A DNA stretch of 64,000 nt from Trochalopteron elliotii. Taxonomy: Eukaryota > Chordata > Aves > Passeriformes > Leiothrichidae. The notes beneath the pieces are model-generated. The model searched no databases and was not told the origin of the DNA. It was given only the letters and a program-made list of their open reading frames with translations. This document shows positions 40,021 to 50,900 of the stretch, piece after piece; within the stretch, counting starts at the first letter, position 1; every line of letters begins with the position of its first letter. The stretch spans positions 927,668 through 991,667 of the forward strand of contig JANPWX010000098.1 of the NCBI GenBank assembly GCA_024734555.1. Reading direction: 5' to 3'. A program made the translations under genes and the position numbers.

Positions 40021-42892
40021 CTTGAAAATAATCACAGTCCTGTAACAGGGTTTTGTGTTTTCAACAGAAGTGTGTTAACATAGAGGTCTCTGAGAGCACA
40101 AGGACAATATGTCTTAAGTTGTAAGTTTTGACTCTCCTTGGTGTGTTGCTGTTTGTACCTCCTGAGCTGAGGAGGAGAGTGAGAGATGGGGAGTCTATGT
40201 CTATAGTCTTGGGTCTATGCTTGTAGTCTCACTCCTCACTGTTTTTGGTTGAGCACTGGCAAATATTCAATGAGCCAGGCAGGCAGGCTCCCTGAGTAGC
40301 CTCAGTAGTTTGTTGACAATTTATACCAAGCTAAGAGTAAGTTATAGTAACTCAGAATGTGTTATTATCACTCTTTAAAATGAAATATCCTTGAACACCT
40401 AAATCCTTTTCTCCATTTAGTGTCTGTTGAAAGTCTCTGTTTTCTTGGTGTAAAATATTAAATACCATGTTAGCTTTTAAAATGTAGCTTACACTGATGC
40501 CAAAGTGTTCTGGTTTCTTCCTGACTTTTGATAATGCATTTTTTTCTAGAAGCTAAAAGACTGATTGAGAGCAAACAGACCCTGAAATATTTTTTTTTAA
40601 TTGTAATATATTTAAATTTTGAAAACATCTATGGCTATACATTATGTGGGGTTTTTTTTTAAGAACTGACCCATCAGGATGTGCTGTATGAAAACTTCTA
40701 GGAAAATCATCACCTATGTGGTTAAAACTATTATAAGCTTCTAGTATCTAATTAAAAAATGAAGACTGGTCTTTAGCTTGACTCTCTCATAAGCCTACCT
40801 GTGTCGATGACTTGGTTTTGCAACACAATTTGCAGAGTAATCACTGCTGGTGAGTTATCATTAGTTGTGATGGAAGTCTATAGGATATGCCAGGCAAGTT
40901 TACAGAGAAGGAAGGAAAGGGAGTATTTCAGAACATTACACTAATTCTACAGTTCCCTCACATGTTCCATCCATTGTAGCTTTATATTACTCCTGCATTA
41001 TGTTAATTTCTGGCAGATTTTAGTGGGAAAAGAGTTTTTAAGTGAGGTTGGAAGATACAAGTACTCCAATTCTAATCAAGGCTTAGATCTTTATCAGTTC
41101 TAGTCAGTTAAAAAACCCATCAAGGTATTATTCTACTACAATGGTTCTCTCAAACTGTGCCTTAATTCTTACTGTGTATCTCCAGTTGGACTGAAATGAT
41201 ATGTGCTTTCAAAAGCCTTTTTCAAATACATAATAATGACGTAAGAGGTAAAATACTGCAACAAAGTAGAAACTAAGTAGAATAACAGAAAGAAAAAACA
41301 GGAATGGAGTAAAAAAGCAAAATGACATAGCACGCTCTTGCAGGTTTTGCTGCACTAGTTCTTGTTAGTATATTTATAACTGTTAAGTGTTTAAAGTGGA
41401 AAAAACAGATGTTTGACTTGGTTATATAAGGAAAAATAATTAAATAAAAAAAAGAAACCAAATTATCCCACTGAGTACGCGAAGTCATCTGATCCACATT
41501 AAACACTCAAGTTATTGTAGACAAGAGGTTTCTCATGCCTGAACCACAGGCCCCTCAAGACAGGGCTTACATCAGAGTGGTAAGCGAACAAGAAGCACAA
41601 GGAAGAAAGGATGACAATTCAAAATAATTAATTTCCATGTGTTATGAACAGTGTTATTGTTTCCAAACCAAATAAACAGCAATTATTTGTTGTTTATATA
41701 ACCAGAGCCTAGATTTGTAAAGGTATTTAGAAATCTTAGGGAAAAAAAATAGTGTGTGTCTTGAAGGAAAGCGGCGGCGGGGGAGGAAGGGAGAAGATAT
41801 CTGTGTAGTTTTTAAAATGTGAATGATACTCCTTCATCTTCTTTAATGTCTATTAAGGCAGAGGAAAGAAGTGAAATCTATGGTAGGAAACACATCAAAA
41901 GTGAGAGTTAGATAAACCAGTAGAATTGTTGATGGAATGATGTATTGGTTTAAGCAATCTCTGATGAAAGGGAAATTGCAAGTAAGGATGTTCATAGCTA
42001 TGAGGAATACATAAAGTCTTTCACAGAAAGTGAACCTAATAGACTTGGCAGTTTAGAGATGGTAAATTATAAACAGAAAATCTATCTAATTACTACTTGT
42101 TTGGTGTTGAACCAAGGTATTGGGAGCTGAACTGATCCAACTTGGCAATTTGGCATTCTCAAGTCCTTTGGTTTCTATTCCAGTTATTTTAATTCTAAAT
42201 TTTAAAAGTGGAAGGAAGTATCTGTCTAGAAGTTCAGGAAATATAGTTATGAAATATTGAAGTTTATACATCTAAAGCAAAAATGAAGGAGAAGCAATAA
42301 CTGATTAAAACTTTTGCACAAGCTTAGAAGGTAGTTAGGAAGTGTCAGTATCTAAACCAATTATTAAATATGTAGGGTGAAATAGAAGAATAATTTACTG
42401 TATCTTTTTCCTTAGTTGCATTTGAATACTGCTATTTTTCTTGTTTGTTTTATCTTGTTTCATGCCAGATGTTCTTATCAGGGAAAACAATGGTGATGTA
42501 TTTTAATATTGATGAGTTGATTCTCCTGGGAATAATAGTATATCTACCTTCTCAGAATACAAATTATGCAAGGCTTTTTATAGCGTAATTACCACAATGC
42601 ATTGAATTTTAAGTGCAACTTTTAAAACTGTGGAAAGAACTTTCTGTTTATTATCTTTATTTTATCTACTTTAAAAGGAGAATTACTCTTCTTTTAAAAT
42701 TATATATTGTTTAGGTGGCCTTTAAAAAGCAAGCATATAAATCACCAGAGGTATTGTGTAATCTGTCAAAGCAGCATATGCTTAAGCACCTTATAAACTA
42801 TTAAGTAATCATAATTATTTTTTTTTCCAAGCTTGTTAGTTTATTTGTTTAAGGAATTGCAGAACAGTTGCAGAGTAATTAAAGTACCTTGC
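40021..42892. other. Sequence immediately upstream of the FMN2 coding exon (probable 5' intron)
   Basis: If the acceptor at 42924 is used, this is intron. It is AT-rich apart from a short purine/CGG stretch (GCGGCGGCGGGGGAGG at 41771-41786), the only clustered CpGs near the gene. That patch is too short to call a CpG island. I see no ORF of note. Confidence 0.5.
40193..40228. repeat. Imperfect 16-bp tandem repeat, period 20
   Basis: GTCTATGTCTATAGTC (40193-40208) recurs as GTCTATGCTTGTAGTC (40213-40228), 14 of 16 bases alike. A partial complement (GAGGAGAGTGAG on the left, CTCACTCCTC on the right) flanks the pair, so a loose stem-loop is possible. Confidence 0.7.
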
Positions 42893-42924
42893 TTTAACTT
42901 TTTTTTCTTCCTTTTTCCCTTCAG
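42893..42924 (+). other. Candidate splice acceptor before FMN2 coding exon 1
   Basis: A long pyrimidine tract (42899-42922, almost only T and C) ends in TTCAG at 42920-42924. A branch-point-like CTTTAAC at 42892-42898 lies about 27 bases upstream of the AG. The spacing and composition are those of a good vertebrate acceptor. It implies that FMN2 transcription starts upstream, which fits the absence of a CpG island around the coding start. Confidence 0.6.
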
Positions 42925-42976
42925 GACTTTGAAGTGCTGAAATTAATTTATTATTTGGTGACAAGCTGAGCTTGCA
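42925..42976 (+). other. FMN2: Probable 5' UTR at the start of the first FMN2 coding exon
   Basis: These 52 bases follow a strong splice-acceptor-like sequence and precede the first ATG. They contain no ATG and hold the in-frame stop TGA at 42959-42961. If the acceptor is real, this is untranslated leader spliced to one or more upstream non-coding exons that I could not locate by eye. Confidence 0.5.
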
Positions 42977-43354
42977 ATGCAGGCAATAAAAACCGTGGAA
43001 AAAGAAGTGACTTTTATAAAGGAAACACTTTTCACAGAATCCTTCCTGAAGCAGCAAGAGTGCAGCAGAAACCCGGCGAGCAGGCAGCTCCAGGAGCAGC
43101 AGCCATTGGAAGGAGCTGTCTGCAGCCCTCAGTGCTGTACTGAGCATGTCCCAGCGGAGCCCAGCGCAGGCAGCACATTATGCAAAAAGGCAGCTCTAGC
43201 AGATGGGAGAGAGGCACAGCAAGCGTTTGCCTCGCTTGCATCACCACCGCTTGAAAACAAACCTAGATCGCTAGAGGGGATCTCGCCAGCGGGCCAAAGG
43301 GATGGAATCCGGGAGGATGGCGTGATTGACAAAGGTGCTGCACCGCGGAAAATC
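42977..43354 (+). other. FMN2: In-frame 126-codon extension upstream of the conserved FMN2 start (5' UTR or N-terminal extension)
   Basis: From the first ATG of the exon (42977) the reading frame stays open for 126 codons into the conserved MGNQDGK start at 43355. An in-frame TGA at 42959-42961 closes the frame just upstream, so 42977 is the only earlier in-frame ATG in this exon. It has G at -3 but C at +4, a moderate start context, weaker than the one at 43355. The encoded segment begins MQAIKTVEKEVTFIKETLF and continues as a Ser/Ala/Gln-rich stretch with no domain I recognise. Several other frames and the antisense strand are also largely open here, so openness alone is weak evidence of coding. 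It may simply be 5' UTR. Confidence 0.45.
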
Positions 43355-44912
43355 ATGGGGAATCAAGATGGGAAGCTGAAGAAAAATGCAGGTGATGTGC
43401 AAGAAGGAGGAGAAGATGCCTCTGGGCCCAAGGATACGGACGGCACAAAGAAGGTATCGGGAGGCAGAAGGGGACTGGGGAAGCATGCAAAAGGAAGCGA
43501 ATCGGGCAAGAAGAAGGGTAAGTCGGACTCCAGGCCTTCTGTGTTTTCAAATCTGAGGATCAGAAAAAATCTGTCCAAGGCTAAAGATGGGAATAGCAGT
43601 TCACGGGAGGATGTTTTGGAAAGCCAGGCCTTGCAGCCTGGGGAGCTGGACAGTACTCATTCAATTGTAACCAAAACTCCCGATATAAGCATCTCTGCAG
43701 ATGAAGGAGGTCTCTCAGACACAGATGTTGAACATTTTGAAATCAGAAATGAAACTGTTCCAGCTGCTGCAGAGACACAGGATGGACAAAGGACCAGCTC
43801 TGGCTCTGATACGGATATATACAGTTTCCATTCAGCCGCAGAACAAGAGGATTTGCTTTCTGATATCCAGCAAGCTATTAGACTGCAGCAGCAGCAGCAG
43901 CAGGGGGCAATTAACATCGGAACTGAGGACCTTGTCACCAAAACAATGGGCCGACACATGGCTAATTCTCAAGCAACCCCCTTAGATTTTGAACGGTTTT
44001 TTTCAGTAACTATCACTGACAAAGAGAAGAGCCCAGACACTGAGGGGGCTTTTCCAGCGGTGTCGGAAACTGTGGACAACATTCCCTGTGAGACTGAACG
44101 CGAACCGAAAGAAGCGGTAAATGGCACAGGCTCTCCTGGTAACGGCGTATTGGAAACACAGGAACGCCAGCTATTGATTGAGGAACAGCTCGTGGCCGGA
44201 GTGGATGCTGGAGCCAGTGAACTACAAGGTGTTTTGAATGGAGCTGCAGTAGAAAACAGGTCTCAGACACACAGCTCCACACAACCTTTTCCAACTTCAG
44301 TGGCAGATGCTGAGGCTAAAATTGCTGAAGTGCAGGCTGTTGATTTTCAGGGTTCAGTGACAGAGGGTGATGTTTCAGATGCAGGCCATGGTCATGCTGC
44401 TGAGACTCAGGAAGGGAAACGCACTCTGTCTGCCAGTCAAGAGGAGCTGCATAATGGTTTGTCCACGGAAATGAAAAATGGCAGTTTCTCCTCTGAAGGA
44501 ACAGCAGACAGTCCGAATCTTGGCTCCCGATGTTTTAAGCCCTATCTAATTAATCCCTGTTACATCAAAACCACTACTAGGCAGCTGAGTTCTCCCAACC
44601 ATTCACCTTCTCCCTCCCCATCCCAGAGCCCGCTTGTCACAAGGAGGCAGGAGTCCTTCCACAAAAAGGAGAAAGTCTCAATCAGGAAGAAGAGGTCTGC
44701 TAGTTTGGCAGGTTTGTTCAGTCGTTCTGCCGACTGGACAGAAGAGGTGTCTAATCACAAGAGCGAGATAACAGAGAAGGTGAGCTCTGCAGACTATTTG
44801 GAACACAAGGGGTTTAGAGAGAAATTTCAAACGGAAAGAGTGCCTTTGACTCATTCAAGAAAGTCCTCAGGGGTCCAGGCTTCTACAGAGACATTTCCCA
44901 ATGTCTTTTCAG
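43355..44912 (+). CDS. FMN2: Formin-2, coding exon 1 (N-terminal disordered region)
   Basis: This is the first coding exon of formin-2, an actin nucleator that works with Spire proteins in oocyte spindle positioning, vesicle transport and neurons (family knowledge). It encodes 519 residues plus the first base of a glycine codon. I recognise it from the start MGNQDGKLKK, the basic segment KSDSRPSVFSNLRIRKNLSK (about residues 56-75), SSGSDTDIYSFHSA with the following EQEDLLSDIQQAIRL (about 145-177), a six-glutamine run (178-183), CFKPYLINPCYIKTTTRQLS (393-412), an SPSPSPSQSP stretch and SRSADWTEE (456-464), all matching mammalian FMN2 as I remember it. The start at 43355 was chosen because it matches the mammalian N-terminus and has A at -3 and G at +4. 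The region is low-complexity, Ser/Glu/Lys-rich and lacks FH1 or FH2. The exon ends in TTTTCAG|GTGAGT; intron retention would add Glu and stop at 44918-44920. The segment between the glutamine run and CFKPY diverges strongly from mammals. Confidence 0.95.
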
Positions 44913-47900
44913 GTGAGTGATATGTATTAAGAGTTGTTTTGGTTTTGTTTTTTTTTTTTTCCCCACAACAGCTTTGAAAATATTTTTAAAATACTTCAAT
45001 TCATTGCATGCAATACTCTGTATGCATTGTCATCTTTATGTGTGCCGACAGCTTTAAAATCCAAGGCCTGATCTTACAAACACAGTCACATTTCATCAGT
45101 CTGGCAGTGCTGCCAGTAAAGGAAGTACATAACTCTTTGAAGTTTTTCTTTCTACTTGTCTCTTTGTCTACATCCTGTAGGAAAAGGCTGAATGCCTTAA
45201 ATTATTCTTGTTGAAAAATGCTAAAAGCTGCACTGTTGTAGGCAAACCAGCCCTCTGCATAAATAGATCTTTCAAATGCAAAGCTTTCTGTAACCAGGAT
45301 CCTGTTTGGGGTTTTCTTGTGCTAGGTGCTGTTCTAGTGTAAACTTATGAGAGCTGCACCTGGTGTTAGATGAGGATTTGCCTAGTACAAAAAGGCAAAA
45401 GCCATGCAAGCACAGATGGACAGCACTTCAGAAAGTAACCAATTTCCTCTTCAGAAGGGGGAAGGAGGAGAAGAAAGAAATGTTAATGCATTGAAAAGAA
45501 GCAAAAACAGGGGAGGAGAAGGGAAACTGGGGGTTGTACAATTTGGTAGCTGTGACAGGCTGCTGCTCAGGCTACATGAGGTGACTCATTCAGTGAAGTA
45601 CTCTTTACCTTGCCTGTTAGGCAGCTTGCATCCTGTCACAGACATGGGAGTAGAAAGTTCACAAATGAAGTAGTGTGAGTAGATGGTTATATTTTCCTTC
45701 ATTCTGAGGTACTTTTTCCCTTTCTCTTCCCCCAACCTGAAGTTTCTTTCTAAAGGTAATATATTCATAAATAGGAACACTTCTGCCACGTAGGAGGTGT
45801 ATGTACAGAGAAAACTCAGAAACATATTCCATATATTTTTCACTTAAGGAACTTGTACAACTAAGAGAACATACCTGAAGAGCACCTGCTATTAGATAAA
45901 ATCAGTTTTATTTGAAGTCAGTTCTAGATGCATGAGCACAGCAACCATATATGTGCACAAGCTCTGTGCAAAAAATGAAGAGAGGGGTGTTTTTGTGGTT
46001 TTATGAAAAGAAAACAAGGCTATGATTTAGGAAGTAAATAACTAAAATTATTTTCTTGATTCAAATCACAATGCTTTCATTCTTCAGTAGCCTTGAGCAA
46101 AAATCCCCAATTTCAGTCTAGAAAATTAGAATTCAAATTTAACACAGAAAAAGCCAGTCCCCTTTGAGACTAGCCCTGTGTGAAGTGAGCTGAATTTGTT
46201 TGTTTGTTTTAAATCCCTTTCATCTGTTTCTTACACTTAATTTCAGACATGCTACCTAAACTTTTCAGTTTGAGGTGTTCAATACTTTCAGACTTATAAC
46301 ATATAAAAAGCACAGTGGTTTTGGTATTTTTTATCTATCAACATTTGATATCTTATAAACAACTCAGAAAATTTTTAATTGCACATCAGTAATTAGATTT
46401 TATGGTGGTGCTATGATGGAAATAAATTTTATGTGGCAAACTTCAAGAACATGGTATTCATCTTTAGATACCTGTTTTCTGGGAAATAGACTTTTTCACA
46501 CTTCCTCACAAGGTTTTAATTTACTTACTAATAATTTTGGTTTTGGTTTGGTTTTTTTCCCACCAATGCTTTAGACTGTTATTGTGAAGGGACCAGAGTC
46601 CAATGCAACAGTAGTTCTATCTCTTATGGAAATTACAGTGACCCTCATTTGCATGTACATACCAGCTGTCTTTACGGGCAGAGGACAATTATATCTTTCA
46701 GTTCATGCAAAAAAGCTTAAAGTGAGGGAACTGGAAATGACTCATCTCTGTTTGGCCATTCATAGTTTTAAAAATGTATTTACAAGCTAAAATTTATCAA
46801 GAATTTAAAAATAATAACTGGTGAACATAAAAAAGGGAAAATAAACTTCACATTACTGTTTCCATAAAATGCCATTGCTGTAGGAGCAGAAAAGTCTCCT
46901 TAAATAAACCATTCTGCACAGTAATGATTGCAAAAATAATTTTCTTTGTAATTTGATACTACTTGTGAAAAATATTGTATTTTTCAATTTCAAACTTGCA
47001 TGCATGAGATACATTGGTTTGGGAATTAACACCAGGCTTTTAGAAATAGCATTCTTTATAGTGGGATATTTCTAGCTTAAAAAAAAAACCCAAAACAAAG
47101 CAAAGCCAATCCCAAACAGCTTCTTGCCTACAGCGTTAAATCCCATTTTGCTGTGCAGTGACTGCAGTGCTGCTCTGCATTTCTAACTAGAATCAAGTAA
47201 AATATTCCACAACACTTTATCATTGATTTCAATGACAGCAGGTTCTATGCAGATGATTGTCCTACTTTTGCACCATGTTGTGGTTTGGCTCTGTCCCATT
47301 TGGTTTTCACAGTGAGCCATATGAGCTCTTTAAGATTGCTTTAATGTAAAATGTAGATGCAAGCCAAGGACTGGAATGGCAGACTTTGCATATTTTAATT
47401 TTGATTTATATAAGATGGAAAGTACAGTATTTTGAATTTGAAGTATTTCTTAGGAAAGTCATTTGGACAAGTTTATGGGCATTTTGTAATTCAGGCATTG
47501 AATCTATTTCATTTTTTATGTGGACAGCTGTATTTGAATTTGTAGTGACAGTAATTACAAGTTCTAGATTACCTAATGCACAGTGGAGCCATGGTTTTTA
47601 TATCGTAGTCCCAGGAGAAAAAGAGCTCAACAAGAATTGGTTCTCTCACTGTGGTGTGTGGCAGTGAATGATTTGCACTAATGTGAAGAGACTATCTTGG
47701 TGGGAAAATGAAACTGATGTTTCCAAACGTTAACATAATTGAAATGAAAGATCCAATAGACAGATTTAGTAGAAAGAATTTCATTCTTGCATTAATTTGA
47801 GGTGCAGTGATCCTGAGGAGCTAATGAGGGTGTCTTTTACATAAATTGAAAGAGTCCCATCAGCTGCCCCAGATGGTAATTAAACTTAACCCAGACAAAC

Positions 47901-50900
47901 CCACCCTCTTCCTAATCTCTGTTGGCTGGTTGTAACACACTTTCTGCATGAAGCTCTTTCAAACAGGTAATTTATCTTTAAACTTTTCTTCAGGGATCTA
48001 TATTTATTTCTGCTCTATCTGTAAAGAGGAGACAAACTTATCTTATTTTCACATACTTATCTTTGTATATGCCTATAGACACTGCACTGCAATTGCAAGT
48101 AGGAAGATGGCATTAGCACAGTATAAAAGTGAAATAAAGTGGCAGAAATCAGAAATCCGATATGAAAACTTGAAAACATTGGATCAAAGTTTTTCTGAGA
48201 CATAAAGTAAATATTTTTAAATGCATTTTCAAGGCTTTTTTTTTCTTCCTGATTCATGTGATGCTGCACACAATATGGATTTTTATCTGTTGGCATCGTG
48301 AGTAGGCTGTTTATCCTGCAGCTGCTATTTAAGATTACTTATGGTTTGCTGTTTCACTGCTGATGTTTGTTAGCAGTAATACAACTGATTCTTTTATCAG
48401 ATGGAGTGTAACCTCCTCTAACTAAGGGAGCTGCCCAGCAGCAGCCCTACATGTGTGATCACACGCTGCACTGAGTGCTGCTAGCAAGCATCTGAAGGGA
48501 AAGATCTTCCTCTTTTTGCCTAGTACACACAAAACTTAGGGTGGGGAACCACTCTAACACTGCACTTCAACTGCACTAAAACATGTTTGAAAGTGGGCTG
48601 CAATATGTTGTTGAAAGATTGCTGAGTGCTGATAAGTTACTTTAATGTTACTGTGCCAGCACTGCAATATGGGATTTGGAGCCACATGAGTAATTTCACT
48701 GGAATTCAGTGCTGCCACAGGCTTGTTTTGATGGGATCTCATGATTAATACTTTGATCTTTATCTAGAACTTCATTGAGAGTAGCAGGTTTTGGCCATGG
48801 GATTGAGCGGGTCTGTCTATTGGGCAACCATGTTCTGAGCAGCACTACATTCTGAGGTATGACTGCCAGCCTGACATGTCTGGAGTAGGAATGTGTGGTC
48901 TTGGTTGTCTTTTTTGGGGTTCAAAGGGTGAAAGGAAAGGGGGCAATTTATAGCTGAGGTCTATGCATCTCTACTTGGTTTTGAGACAGTACCACTAGAA
49001 TATCTGTCACATAAGACATCTGTCTGAAACTGACCTTTAAAGGATGTTGTGTGCTTCAGTGACATCATTTCTGTGAAATGAGCAGTGGATTATTACAGTG
49101 GGAATAATTATGTGGAGTTGAAGTTTGATAATATTTCTTGGATCTAATTGTGCTTTATTATTTTTTTTAAATTTGCATGTATTTTTTTGTGTCTTTGATC
49201 ATGGTTGATCTGTTAAAAAACCCCCACAACTCTGTGTAGGACTCATTTGCAGAAAAAAAACCCTATTTCTTTAAACAGTCCTTTTTTTTCCCTGTGCTGT
49301 CCTGTTTAAGGAAAAATAAACTTGGATTTGAAAAGCAACTATAGGGATATTTCAGGCTGACTGTATATGAACGATTAAGTTTTAATGTGAATCATGGTGG
49401 TAAAAAAGTACAGAAATACTAACTACCCAAGATATTCTGTTTGTTTAGTGTTTCAGTCAAGCTCAAAATATGGTCAAGTGTACTTCTTATGAACTACTTT
49501 TCAGCTTACATAAGGAGTAGTGGTGATGAACCATTTATGTGTAGGTGTGGGTGACTGCAGCTCTGGTTATTTTTAGGTACATTTAAAAACATCATTCTGT
49601 AGCAGATAGCTGGACTGCAAGTTTTCAGAAGCTTACTTTTATGCAGGCAGTTGATCTTTTTTGGGAATGGGGTGAGTTGGTACAAAGGGAGCAGAGCAGA
49701 AGGAGAAAGAAGCTGTGAAAGGAAGGTGATGGACAGATGTTAAGACTTTACATTGTGTCACTTCATTCCTGCCTCTTCATATGATAATAGAAGGCCAGTT
49801 GCATTTCATTAAATGCTTTAGAAATGGCAGCAAAGTGGGTTCAGGAGCTGTACCATGCTATTACTTTGTCTAAGCAGCAACAGCTTCCTGCATTCCTAAA
49901 CTGCAGTTCGTGTAAAGAAAATTAGGGAAAATGAGGTGGGCTGTGTTACCTTGAGTAAAAAAAATGACTGTTCTCCTTTTATTTCCCTATCGCTGCTGTC
50001 CAGAATTTCTTGTTCACACTGATGAAAATAGCTAGGTTTTCTGACCAGGAAGTGGGTTATATTTTCTGATGTTGAATCTTGTTTTATTCTCAGATACAGA
50101 CCATGACTTCTTTAATCTAAGGTTGCACAGCAGGAGAACCATTAAATAAGTTAGCAGTTTTGCAACAGTAAGAAGCAGTGGTGTGTGTAAATATCACAAG
50201 TTGTTAAAGTAAACCCAAATATGTATAAAGCTAAATGTAAATACAGAAATGTAGAAGTCATAAATATTGAGAATTTCATGTTTTTGACGTCTTGACATGT
50301 ACAGCTAAGTAGTGGCAGGAAAGACTAGTCACAAATGAGATTTATTGAGGCATTCTTATTTGTCAGTATAAGTATGAATTTTTTTGGTATTGAGATCTAT
50401 ATAAAAATTATCAGGAATGCCAGCACTCTGAATCTGGTGTGAATTTGGATCAGGAGAAAACACAGATAACTTTACTGTGGAACTAATTACAGAAGGCACC
50501 TTTCATTCTAGAGTTCTTTTGATGCTGAGATCTGTCTCAGATGTCTCTTGAAGATGCAGAGATATATGTACCAGGGAAAAAGTCACACCTATCCTTTCTT
50601 CTTCCTTGCACTGATAAGAAAAAAAAAATCACTGTAAAAAAGAAGTCTATGCTGTAGTATCACAATAACTGTCTACATTAAAATCTCTTAAAAGTCATGG
50701 AAGAAAAAAAGGGAAACACCCAAAACGTTGCCTTCATAAAAGAGGTTGTGTATCCAAGTGCTATTTTGTCGTGCAAAGAGTCAAGAAATAATTTATGCCA
50801 AGAAATTGTTGAAGGAAATGTTTGATTACATCAGTGAAAGAAAATAAAGGCCCAGTCATAGCATGGGAGTTGTGTTTCTAGGTTTTCTTCAAATGAAGTC

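Noticed and set aside
43032..44294. Several antisense ORFs of 65-100 codons and a 94-codon + strand ORF in another frame across FMN2 exon 1
   Set aside because: They are shadows of the real coding frame, which has clear formin-2 conservation.
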